Positions 10,033 to 20,387 of a stretch of 57,515 nucleotides of DNA are shown one piece after another (within the stretch, counting starts at the first letter, position 1; every line of letters starts with the position of its first letter). The notes under the pieces were generated by a model. The model did not search any database. It worked only from the letters and a program-made list of their open reading frames with translations, and had not been told where the DNA came from. Made by a program: the position numbers and the translations under genes. Origin of the DNA: Cylindrodendrum hubeiense (Eukaryota; Ascomycota; Sordariomycetes; Hypocreales; Nectriaceae); NCBI GenBank assembly GCA_014621425.1, contig JAANBB010000254.1, forward strand, positions 1-57,515. Reading direction: 5' to 3'.

Positions 10033-12319
10033 ATGCCGACGTAGGTTGCTTGAGCTTCCCGCGAACGCTGCTCTGTTCAATCGAGCACTTTGATACATGC
10101 AGGACTAACCTTCTCGGCCCTCCTCTCCAGCCTCAAGGAACCATGGAAGAAGTACAAGCCGTTCAAGGTGAGCTTCGGGCCTCTATGCACTCGGCTTTTA
10201 TCATTCAACTAACTTGGCTAGCCGCCGCATTTGCCGAACCGACAGTGGCCCAACAAGGTCATTGACAAAGCCCCTCGCTGGCTGTCGTATGTTCCCTAAT
10301 CTACAATTACAGTGCATGAGGCGTTGTTAACATCCCCGAAGCTCTTGCCTCCGCGATGGCAACCAGAGTCTGCCCGACCCAATGGTACGTTTCTTTATGG
10401 ACCTTCTTGCGTGAGCTAGCATACCAGCATCCCGGGACTGACATGGGCCGGTCAACAAACAGAACGGCGAGGAGAAGTGGCGCTACTTCAAGATGTTGTG
10501 CGACCTTGGTTACAAGGAGATTGAGGTCTCTTTCCCTTCTGCGTCTCAGACCGACTTTGACTTCACCCGCCGCTTGATCGAAACCCCTGGTGCCGTGCCG
10601 GACGACGTATTCCTACAGGTCCTTTCCCCCTGCCGCCCCGATCTCATTCGGAAGACTGTGGAGTCGGTCCGCGGGGCAAAAAACGCCATCATCCACATCT
10701 ATCTCGCTACGAGCGAGTGCTTCCGGCAAGTCGTCTTTGGCTACACGGAAGAGCAGACCCTGGAGCTCGCCGTGGAATGCACCAAGTTGGTCAGGTCCCT
10801 GACTAAGGACGACCCCGAAACTTCTGGAACTCGATGGAACTTCGAATTCTCGCCTGAGTGTTTCTCCGACACAGATCCCGATTATGCCCTGAGGGTATGC
10901 CGCGCGGTGAAAGCTGCGTGGGGCCCTAATGGAGAAACCGGAGACCAAATCATCTTCAACTTGCCCGCTACGGTCGAGCTGTCAACACCTAACGTATATG
11001 CGGATTTGGTAGAATACTTTTGTAACAACATCGGTGACAGGGAGAACGTGTGTGTGTCTCTGGTGAGTCATACCCTCCCCATCTCTCATGTCTATATCGT
11101 AAAACCTTGTTAACGATTTTCGGCAGCATCCTCACAACGATCGTGGAACTAGTTAGTATATTCCATTATGGTGCCGTGATGCGGTCACTAACATGGTACA
11201 GGTATTGCAGCAGCAGAACTAGCCCAGATGGCGGGAGCTGATCGTGTAGAGGGCTGCCTGTTTGGGTTCGTATACTTCCTTGTCTTTGCGATTCATGAGC
11301 CAATACTAAATATTTCACAGCAACGGGGAGAGAACTGGCAATGTTGATCTTGTCACCTTGGGCCTCAACCTTTACACACAGGGTGTGAGCCCAGAAGTCG
11401 ATTTCTCCGATCTGAACTCAGTTATCGAGGTAGTCGAATCCTGCACCAAGATTCCCGTCCACCCGCGTGCTCCCTACGGCGGTAGTCTCGTATGTGCAGC
11501 CTTCTCTGGAAGCCATCAAGATGCAATCAAGAAAGGATTCCAAAACCGTCAACGCCAAGGCCTATCAAGCGAGGACCCATGGAACGGCATGCCCTATCTG
11601 CCACTGGATCCCCAAGATATCGGTCGCAATTACGAGGCCATCATTCGCGTTAACTCGCAGTCGGGAAAGGGAGGAAGTGCATTCATTGTGCAAGCGAAGC
11701 TGCAGCTCGATCTCCCTCGCGGGCTCCAAGTCGCCTTCTCCAACATTGTCCAACGCCGCGCCGAGGAGCTTGGACGTGAGTTGCTGGCCAACGAGATTAC
11801 CAAGCTCTTCGAGGTGACATATTTTCTCCACGACAACCCCCACTTTAACCTTGTTGACTATAGTATCACCCCTGATCGCTCACAGTCGCCTATGCCCTCC
11901 GCACTAGGCAAAACCCAGGACACGAAAAGCCTGATACGTATCTTTGAGGGTGTTATCCTTAAGGGTGGTGAAGAGATCAAGCTCCGTGGCCGAGGTAATG
12001 GACCAATCTCGAGCATGGTAGCTGCGCTCAAGGAAATTGGCATTGACCTTGATGTTCACGACTATAAGGAGCATGCCATCGGCGAGGGTCGAGGTGTGAA
12101 GGCAGCCTCATATATCGAGTGCAAGCCTACAGGCAGCAAGCAGACCGTCTGGGGCGTCGGTATCCACGAGGACGTGGTACAGAGCTCGCTCATCGCCCTA
12201 CTGAGCGCGGCGAGCAGTGTAAGTCTCATCCGTATGGGTGGTAAAGTGGAGTAAAGATTTTATGGCTAACGACGCTCCTTGATTTGCAGTTCATTACAAC
12301 TCGACCTACCAGCCTGTAA
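10033..12319 (+). CDS. leuA: 2-isopropylmalate synthase
   Basis: Nine exons: 10033-10040, 10131-10167, 10222-10286, 10342-10384, 10463-11062, 11127-11151, 11202-11265, 11321-12218 and 12290-12319, giving 589 residues. It catalyses the first committed step of leucine synthesis, condensing acetyl-CoA with 2-ketoisovalerate. The N-terminal HMGL-like TIM barrel carries the metal site: R41-D42 in L-R-D-G-N-Q and H252/H254 in [18 protein letters not shown] follows. The C-terminal LeuA dimer/regulatory domain (about residues 430-580) includes [14 protein letters not shown]. The protein begins [11 protein letters not shown] without an obvious mitochondrial presequence. Oddities: an 8-base first coding exon, a 25-base sixth exon, and S-S-C where relatives usually have S-T-D before L-R-D-G-N-Q. 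Confidence 0.97.
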
Positions 12320-13645
12320 GGATGCATAGGCCATAGTATGGCGCAGGGGGCTCAGCCCTGTGCTATTCCTTGCCGACTGCTCGCTGGCTCATCGCTAGCC
12401 CTTTTGTTGGTGGGAGCGGCCGCTAGTGCAGACCATACCCGTCCGTAGGGTAGCAGCTAGAGGAGAAAAGAAAATGAGGGAAAGTGGTCATCTGGACAAT
12501 GTCTGGGGATTTTGGACGTGGGGTGAAATGGATATACTGTTTCTGGGTCCACAAGGTAAAAGTGGAGAAAAATACCAGTAAGAGCTGCTGTGATGGTTAT
12601 AGTTAAAGTGGAATAAGGTGGAAAAGATTGTAGTCAAAATTAGGAAAGATAAAAGCATGTCTATGTTACGATTCCAAGCGAGTATTGTAAAAAGAAAAAA
12701 AAGAAAAAACTTGGTGAATTTTGTATGAGTTTTATGTGTATTATACATTCGGTAACTTTTGAATCTCTAGAATGTACTGTATATATATTTAAAAAATAAA
12801 ATAAAAAAAATACTATAGACATCATTTATCAACATTATATCTTATTCATAAACTACTATCTATTCTGGATAAATACTCAATCCTGTTTTTCATTAGTAAG
12901 CTTATCTTCTTAACAGTACAGGGCTCACGTTAGCTAGCCTAACCCCCCTAGAGACCGAAAAATGTACTTCAGGGGGTCTGCTTACGCCACAGCGGGGGGT
13001 CATGCTGTCTACCCACTGTATCTCATGACAGCAACTGTGGCAGTATCTCCCGCGACCTGGGGTACCTGCTGCGCTGGACCCATCCCCTGCGATCCAATCC
13101 ACATCTCCATCCCCCATCCATCCCCCGTCCATCCCTACCAGATACCCACGCTACATTCGGCCGCTAGCAAATCAGGGCATTCGGTGCACCTCCCAGGTCT
13201 CCCAAGTCTCCCCATGAAAACCCAACAGCCCATCGTCACCGACTTGACCCTTTTCGCCATCGACCCATTTGCGATTTGGCCTAATTGCTCTCTTGCCTAC
13301 TCACTTCCTCGCCCTGTACTATTATTATTTCTATTTCCCTTCACCTCCAGCACCAGTAATGGGCACTCGTCTTGCTTCCTAAAGGCCGATTAATGCGCCT
13401 AGGGCCCTTGTTAGCCATAACCCCATGTTCCTCCTGTCCCGAGATCGCCACCGGTGGTGAATCCCAGTAGCCTCTTCATCAGCGACCACGACGAGCGCTC
13501 GACGGCCGGCCGCCATTCACGCTTCGATCGCCTCAACCCTTCCCGAGGGCAAACAAGGCCGACCTCCCGTCACTATCGTCCTTGACATACCCATCACATC
13601 ACTACTCTGTCGTGGGTCTCGACTCCCGACTCCACGCCACCCGCG
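12320..13645. other. Intergenic region between leuA and GID4
   Basis: The first part (about 12480-12900) is AT-rich and low-complexity, with A-runs near 12690 and 12790-12810. From about 13050 to 13640 the sequence becomes C-rich with many CCC and TCC words, typical of a fungal promoter and leader for the downstream gene. No convincing gene lies here. Confidence 0.6.
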
Positions 13646-14940
13646 ATGCCGACTCCAGCTTCCAATCCCCCCCCCGACCCGTCGTCGCCACGGTCTTACA
13701 GCTTCTCGACCTGCCCTGACGACGTCCAGCATCCCACCTGGCAATCCCATGATGCCGTCCAAGACCATGACAACATGGGTGTCCAGCCTGTGCCTTCCGG
13801 CTCGATAGACGGCACCTCTCCTCCCGTCGACGACGCCTCCCCTCCACCCGAGGGCCCAGCAACCGATGATGCCATCATGGATGAGGGTCGGACATCTGAT
13901 GAACCATCATCACGGTCAACCACCATGTCACCCGGGCCCCAGTCCACCGCTACCGCCGTCACATCCCCCGCTCCCAGCGGAGCAGAGACCGACTTGGTCA
14001 AGAATCGAGACGCCGAGATCGGCACCCAGCTGAGCCGTCAACCCTCAAACAGCACCCAACAAGCCCCCGAGTCTGAGTCGCTGCCGCGTGCGGCCACGAG
14101 GAGAAGGGCCTCGCCCAGCCATGGATGGGAATCAGTCGATGTCGATGCGCAAGAGGATGGGCTCTGGTCTCCTTCAATGGGGCCGGACTACTCCAGCATG
14201 CGGGTACGCACACAGTCATCGCTCCTCCCTGTATGACGCAACTACTAACAGCGCCAGGTCATCCCCTCGTCGCCATCATCGTACCTACGTTCGGGCAGTC
14301 GATTCCGTGGCACCCAGCAATCAGAAAGACAGGTCTATGACGTCCAGGTCGAGATCAAGCACGTGGACATGCGCGAGTCCTTCCTCTGTGGATACCTGCG
14401 CATCCAAGGTCGCCCCATCCACGCCGATTCCCCAAATCCTTGACGCTAACGTCCCATGCAGGACTCACCGAAGACCATCCGACCCTCACGACGTACTTTG
14501 AAGGCGAGATTATTGGAACCAAGTACAGCTTCTTTACCGAACATGACAATTGGGGGGCAAACAGCAAGGTGGATCTGAGCCATTGGGCCAAGTTCCCTGC
14601 TTTCCGCCCCTTCCAGAAACAGGCACGCAAAGGTCCCATCACCATTAGAGACGGCGCCCAGAGGGAAGACATATTCATGAGGTGGAAGGAACACTTCCTA
14701 GTTCCCGACCACCGAGTGCGCACCATAACGGGTGCTAGCTTTGAGGGTTTCTACTACATATGCTTCAACCAGGTCAAGGGAGAAGTCAGCGGGATATACT
14801 TCCACTCCAAGAGTGAAAAGTAAGTTGTTAATCCGCATACCATCAGGTGACTGCATACTTACTATCCTCTCAGGTTCCAGCAATTGGAGCTGAAGCATGT
14901 GCCCGACCGGGGTTGCTTCGCCGCAACCGAATTCCGGTGA
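13646..14940 (+). CDS. GID4: GID/CTLH ubiquitin ligase substrate receptor Gid4 (Vid24)
   Basis: Four exons: 13646-14203, 14258-14408, 14462-14819 and 14874-14940, giving 377 residues. Gid4 is the beta-barrel receptor of the GID E3 ligase that recognises N-terminal proline degrons, for example on gluconeogenic enzymes. Residues 1 to about 200 are disordered, rich in Pro/Ser/Thr/Asp. The Vid24 barrel covers about 205-370, with L-C-G-Y-L-R-I-Q-G-L-T, L-T-T-Y-F-E-G-E-I-I-G, D-I-F-M-R-W-K-E-H-F-L and S-F-E-G-F-Y-Y-I-C-F. It ends H-V-P-D-R-G-C-F-A-A-T-E-F-R; the family's extreme C-terminus lies in the barrel and inserts into the ligase. The start is the first ATG of the open frame. The disordered leader is longer than in yeast. 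Confidence 0.94.
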
Positions 14941-15263
14941 ATGCCCAACATTCCTCGTCCACGTCATATGCCGAGAGCTGCGAATGACGGGAAGCCAACG
15001 GTAGACAGTTCATCTGATCCAACTTGGCCGGGCTCAGTCGAAAGCTATTGACACACACACACACACATCCTCCCACACACTCTCACAACACACACGCACA
15101 CAACACACAACACATAGATAGGAGGCGGGATGGGCATGGCCCCTTATGATGACGTCCAAGTGCACGCGAATAGTGGTTCATGAAGTCGCGAATATCGGAG
15201 ATTATTATATGCGGAGCACGGGAATATTTGTTGGACAAAGAGTGGCCTTCCTGTACATGCGTT
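14941..15263. other. Convergent intergenic region with CA microsatellite
   Basis: The 323 bp between the 3' ends of GID4 and TRM11 hold a CA-rich simple repeat (15051-15115) and otherwise nothing recognisable. Confidence 0.7.
15051..15115. repeat. Imperfect (CA)n microsatellite
   Basis: A pure CA run at 15051-15067 is followed by interrupted CACA blocks to about 15115. It lies in the presumed 3' untranslated region of GID4. Confidence 0.85.
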
Positions 15264-16760
15264 TTATTCCTCAGCCTTAAACTTCTTGAAATATCCACGT
15301 CGAAATGGATTGAGCTCGTCTGCCGTTGTCCCATTGGTCTCGAGGGTCTTGCGAGTCGCATACTCCTCAAGTGCAGACGGCGAGACCCGCGCATCGGGGA
15401 TACGACGATAGGTTATCAACCTCCTCGACCCTGCATATGTCAGTATCACGAGTGACAGGTGAGAGGCTGTGTGGGAATCCGAGGCATACACTTATTGAAT
15501 GGTTGAATACAGATCGCAACAATCTCCAGGCAAGGGTGGGTCGGTACTGGGATCTCTAGGTCCTCGTCGTTGGCCGTTGGCGTCCAAAAGGATAGCCTCC
15601 CATCGTCGACCAAGGTCTCAGAGGCAAATACCAGGATGTCGTCGAGCATGGCTAGAAAGCTGTAAGGCTTCTTGGGTGGGACATAATCCGGGTCACTGTC
15701 TTCGTTAGTGCATGGATACATGCTAGGGTTGGGTCAATAGGATAATACAGACTTTCCCTTCGTCCTGCCTGCTTCGATCAGCCAAGGGGTCTTCTCCGGG
15801 TCCTTGCAGCCCAGCACTCTCAGTCCTTCCCGGACTCCGTAAGGAGGGTCGGAAACGATTCCATCCCACCATCGGCGTTTCCTCATCGGGGTGTGCGTCA
15901 AATCGGCCGAAAACACATCACCCAGGCATGCGCCCAACCCGTACTGCTCAAAGTTTCCTTGTAGGCTCTTCTTCCCACCCTCACCTCGCATGCTTCGGCC
16001 ATCGATGTCGCTTCCCCATGCCAAGGCTCCAAACTGGGCACATGCTACGGGGAACGAGCCTGTTCCGACAAAGGGGTCGTAAAAGAGCTTCCCAGGGGCG
16101 GCAAGTGCTATATTGGCGGTTACCAAAGCGAGCTCCGAGTCCATGCTCGTGGTGGAAATGTATCCTCGCTTCTTCAAGTCTAGTTTCAGGATGAGGTCTC
16201 GCGATGAGCTCGCCAAATATCGGCCAAGGTGGATTTCTGTAGGGTCGGGGATCCCAAGAGGAACGCTGTTGTGCGGCCACTGTTCAAAAATGCTAAAGGT
16301 TTCGTCTGGGTTGGACATTTTGATGGGTCCATCAAAGCCTAGAAAACGGAACGAGTTGATGAGCTCGACCCTCTTCGTGCTTGAGCGTGTTCCTCGGTAT
16401 GGTTCCACGGCAAACTTGAAGGATGACATCTTGTACTGTGCCCAGAGGTGTGGCGTCTCTTGCTTTACGGCTTCGTGTACTTCATCGAGCGTCTTTCCGG
16501 TACCCCAGAGCTCATGAATAGACTGTGCTAAGATGGACCTCTGGATGAGTCGCTTTGCCGCGTCGACTGAAGGCAGTTGTACAATACAAAATGGAGACTA
16601 TGCAGTGTGAGACTCGGGGAACTGGTGCCTCTGCGGGCAGACGTACATCTAGGCTATAGTTCAGAACTTTTAGATCCACGCCCTGGACGATCGCGAGAGC
16701 CTCGATCTCGGCGAGTCGAAAGGTCTCGTGGACCTGCGCAAATCTGATGAGGAAATGCAT
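15264..16760 (-). CDS. TRM11: tRNA (guanine-10-N2)-methyltransferase catalytic subunit Trm11
   Basis: Four exons on the minus strand: 16760-16647, 16597-15753, 15695-15490 and 15430-15264, giving 443 residues, close to yeast Trm11. With Trm112 it methylates guanosine 10 of tRNAs. The start M-H-F-L-I-R-F-A-Q-V-H-E-T-F-R is the family signature. A THUMP-like RNA-binding region occupies the first 150 residues. The Rossmann-fold methyltransferase follows: D-P-F-V-G-T-G-S (SAM motif I, about 212-219), G-S-D-I-D-G-R (acidic loop), and D-P-P-Y-G (about 288-292), the catalytic motif for exocyclic amine methylation. The second intron has a GTCTGT donor and a good CTAAC branch site; that junction is the least certain. 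It shares a 485-bp divergent promoter with RPP40. Confidence 0.93.
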
Positions 16761-17245
16761 CCTGCGCCACTCCTTGCCACTGACTGTTAATTTGAGAAGC
16801 GCACGTTCAACTCAATTCACACAGGAAGTGAAGGTGGGGGAGGGGCAACAATCAGCCTCGAAACGGCAGCTCCACAGATTGAGAAAACTGGTTCTGAACG
16901 CTCCTCATGTGACCAGAACAGCCCTTGTCAACTAGAATCCGAAAGCGAGGCCAAATTCACACTCCATGAAGGTTGTGGATGGCAGTTGCAGGTTTTGGGA
17001 TTTAGGTGGATGCAGGTAGAAACCCTTCCCCCAAACTCTTTGGGTCGTGGGTGTAAAAATATTCGCCGATGAAACCCCGGCAGCAAGACGGTTGATTTTC
17101 TAGGCCGTCCTTTGAACGACAACTGATTAACTACTACACGCTCCCCACTCACACGCCACCCTTTAGAACACTCGAAGATAAATTCCAATCATTTGCTCTA
17201 GTTCATTCTGTATCGTCTTTCGTTTCTCGCTACGGAGTCAATACA
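16761..17245. promoter_or_regulatory. Divergent promoter region TRM11 / RPP40
   Basis: Only 485 bp separate the start codons of two tRNA-maturation genes on opposite strands, so the promoters must overlap or abut. I could not recognise a specific binding site. The region has no open frame with a known motif. Confidence 0.6.
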
Positions 17246-18586
17246 ATGATTCCAACGGCCGCGCCATCCGTATACCAGGCGCCAAAATGCTTTTTCACAT
17301 ACGGTACCATGGGTCATGTCGACACCAAGCAGGCGCCTCATAAAGGCAAGCTGTGGACAGCCATCACGTCGCAAGATTTCATACATAAGGTTTGGCGGGA
17401 TCGATGTGATTTCAATTACACCTGGCTAACTTAAACAAACGCAGGTGGACTTGATCTTGCCCGCAGAGGCTTACGCCTCCGTGCAACAGGTCATTGAGAT
17501 GCACCAGCCCCCCCAGTATTCCAAGGTAACTATGGCACTAGGGGACATTCTTGAGGGAGAATTCTTTACCGAGTATATCAAAAAAGGTGCTTCACTCCAT
17601 GTTCATTACCGACAGCCAGAGAATTTGCTGAACTGGCGTACAGGGAATATCCTTATGCTCTCCGAGGGCAAGACAACTATGGGCAACCTCTTCACGTTAC
17701 ACGAAGGTATGAACTGAAGCAAAGCTACTCTTGCCAGGACGTTAATTGAAAATAGGTACCCTTACCATGTATCTTGAGAAGGAGACATATGAACGGGCTG
17801 GGCTTGTGGGCAAGCCGTATGGCGCGAAGGGTGGGAGAGGGTTGAAGCCTCGCTGGGGTTCGTCACCAAGGTTTATGCCCCTATATCATGCTAATTATCA
17901 ACTGCAGTTGTTTTGTTCGATCTTAGGAGCTCGGCGATGCTCCGCGGCAAAAAGGGGTTTGATCGATTGATCTATGCTTGCAAGAATGTTCTGAATCAGC
18001 CAACCAACTGGCTTTTTTGTAACACTAGCGGATCGAGTAAGTCTCCGTTTCACATTGAGACGTCCATCTCCTCGGTATAATTCTAACCTCTCCAGCACCT
18101 TCCCCTGACCCTTTGCAGAGATACTTCCCCACATCCTTCACCTCTTCGCCAGGAATCACTCGAGATCTCGTCACGGCTCAGGGGCCACTGGACATCCCCT
18201 CTGAGATCATTGGGGATGCCGACCGATCCGCCCTCGAAGAAGCAGCAACGGAGTGCTATGAGTGGCTATCACTCATCCGGCTTGGAAGCCCCCGCGTGGC
18301 ACCTCAGGACAACATCGATCCCTATCTTTCAAGATATCAAGTGCCAGGAGATGCCGAGAAGGAAGTCACCGTGTGCAAACTAAGCTGGCAGGGGTTCATT
18401 TCTTCCCGTTGGATCCACAAGTTACTTGTTGACATTATTGTTACTTGTCCATCGGCGACATGGTTCTCCATGAGTGCGACTTGCTTCTCAAAGAACGTTC
18501 CGGGAAGTGGCGACGAGGTGATGATCATTCGGCCTCCGGTAGCCGGAACTAATTATCTCATGTGGGAGACAAAAGTTTCAGAGTGA
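17246..18586 (+). CDS. RPP40: Ribonuclease P/MRP protein subunit Rpp40-like
   Basis: Five exons: 17246-17389, 17445-17706, 17756-17857, 17908-18036 and 18096-18586, giving 375 residues. Rpp40 is a protein subunit of the nuclear RNase P/MRP ribonucleoproteins that mature the 5' ends of tRNAs and process rRNA. Recognition rests on the Rpp40 domain, seen in W-V-V-L-F-D-L-R (with exon 3-4 junction inside), M-L-R-G-K-K-G-F-D-R-L-I-Y-A-C-K-N-V-L, W-L-F-C-N-T-S-G, and the C-terminal W-Q-G-F-I-S-S-R-W-I. The N-terminal region has no other known domain. Its stop codon lies 4 bp from the stop of the opposite-strand ankyrin gene, so the two transcripts must overlap at their 3' ends. Confidence 0.9.
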
Positions 18587-18590
18587 GGGC

Positions 18591-19247
18591 CTAATCTTGC
18601 TTTGATCGCACGCTCCGTTCGTCGCCAAATCCTTCTACTGTCAAAGCCTCCTCGACGAGTTTACGCAGATCAGCCTGGCCCTGGGGAGTGTTGAAGTCGT
18701 CCCGCTGAGCCAACTCCTCGATGCGTCTCCGAAATTCAGGGTCGGCCTCACCAAGAACATCTTGAACCTGATCCATAGTGCCGATGGTTACGGGCATGCC
18801 CTCCGGGGGAGTAGGGATCTCGTCAGGGAAGATGGCCGCGGCGGTTGAGTCGAGGTCGCCTCCTTGCTTAGCCTCCATCGTGGCGAGATAGGCGGCAATG
18901 GCGGGGAAATCGCCCTCGGCCTCAATCTTTTCTCTGGCTGTCAACCCCTCCGACCCTCTGTGTTTAATGTCGGCCCCGAGTTCCTCGACCAGGACCTGGG
19001 CAGCGGCCTCGGTTTCAACCACGAACAAGGCGGTCTCGTCGTCCTCATCCTTGAGGTCTACGTCGACGTGAAACTCGTGAACCAGCGTTCGGAGGAGGTC
19101 GAGGTGGTTGTAGCTTGCAGCAGCATGGACAAGGGAGTAGCCATGATCGTCTTGCGACGAGGCGAGCGCCGGGTTTTCTCGAAGGAGGGGCAGCAAGGCG
19201 GGGTTGTTATCGGCCGCCAGTAGATACGGGTTGGGAGGATGCGCCAT
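18591..19247 (-). CDS. Small ankyrin-repeat protein
   Basis: Single-exon gene of 218 residues starting M-A-H-P-P-N-P-Y-L-L-A-A-D-N-N. The frame is open upstream to 19505, but this ATG is where ankyrin-like sequence begins and the upstream part is low-complexity. Ankyrin units at about residues 8-115 include A-L-L-P-L-L-R-E-N-P-A-L, D-D-H-G-Y-S-L-V-H-A-A-A-S-Y-N-H-L-D-L-L-R-T-L, D-E-D-D-E-T-A-L-F-V-V-E-T and S-E-G-L-T-A-R-E-K-I. The C-terminal 80 residues are acidic and helical. It resembles the short cytosolic ankyrin proteins of fungi such as yeast YCR051W; no function can be assigned. Convergent with RPP40. Confidence 0.88.
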   Translation of the reverse strand: MAHPPNPYLLAADNNPALLPLLRENPALASSQDDHGYSLVHAAASYNHLDLLRTLVHEFHVDVDLKDEDDETALFVVETEAAAQVLVEELGADIKHRGSEGLTAREKIEAEGDFPAIAAYLATMEAKQGGDLDSTAAAIFPDEIPTPPEGMPVTIGTMDQVQDVLGEADPEFRRRIEELAQRDDFNTPQGQADLRKLVEEALTVEGFGDERSVRSKQD

Positions 19248-20387
19248 TGTCGGTGGCCTTGTGTGTGAATATGCGGTGCGTGACGATTGGGACGGTGACC
19301 TTGGAGCAAATGTCGACGAAGGTGGCTTGGGAGTGTCTGAACACAGGAGGCTGGGCGTGTGTTGTTGTCGACACTGTTGCGAGTAGAGCTTTTTTTTTGT
19401 CAGGTACAGAGCCCAGGCTGTGGGCGCTGAGAGTTGTTGCTTAGGTCCTAACGCAACCTCCCTACTCCCACCGAACCAGACCATCCAATAGGCATACCTA
19501 TACAATCAGACTCAAATATTGACATTCAGTATTCCCATGCACTGCTATCGCTTCGGGCCGTGATCCCATATGGGGAATGTCTTTGGCGAGGATTGGAGCC
19601 TCTGACGGCGTGACGCATCACATCTTTCCAGAGCTTAGGAGTACGCCAAATGTGGGATCAACCAGGATGCGCCACAAGAAATAAGAAGCCCTGTCTGTCC
19701 CACTTCGCCAGCCGAATCAATGACTCAACCAGCGTCTTACAACCTTTTACACCATCGGGTACTCTTCTCTAGCCTCTAGGTACTGCCTCAAATACCAAAG
19801 CCCCGACTCTACCGGCCTGGCCAGGGAGCGGCAAACTAGGTCGGCTGGTTAATTTCCTCTGGATCTGACTCACACGGCGTCGTCGGGTTGAGAGCTTACA
19901 GGGCAGGGTAGTGGAGTGTCCGTCGTAGGCAGAGTGCCTTCACTGAGGCGGTGCACCAAGGCAGTTTCCAATACCCGCATTGCAGCGTTTAGAGGTATCC
20001 ACACCTACCGACTCACACTCACATCTGGGCGCATATCAAACACCGTTCCTGTGGCACAGAGCGCGCTGCTTTAGGCCTAAGATATTTTATATATTGGCGG
20101 GGTGCGCTTCAGTGATTCCCTTGAAACCCGCCTCATTCTCGACCACCCAACAACGCTCCTCTGTCCAAACCAGTATTTGCCATACACACACAAAAGACAC
20201 AGGCAATCGGACGAAGTACACAGCAGGCACAGCGAACCCCCTCTCGAACTGGTCTCTCCCTCAGGCAGGAATCCGCCATCTGCGTAAGCACATCTTTCCC
20301 GCGAGAGAAGGAGTAGGTAGCCGTGTTAAGGACCATCAAGGTAGGTAGGTACGAAAGGGAGGAGACAGACCCAAGGTTAAACAACTG
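19248..20387. promoter_or_regulatory. Divergent intergenic region, ankyrin gene / TRL1
   Basis: This 1.14-kb region separates two divergent genes and should contain both promoters and a long TRL1 leader. Short open frames (for example 19980-20348, +) have no recognisable motif. Part of the ankyrin leader (19387-19395) is a T-run. I saw no tRNA gene or repeat. Confidence 0.55.

Noticed and set aside
9733..10044. Long frame in phase with the leuA start, a possible mitochondrial leader extension
   Set aside because: It contains no ATG before the chosen start; initiation would need a non-AUG codon. Composition looks like CT-rich leader.
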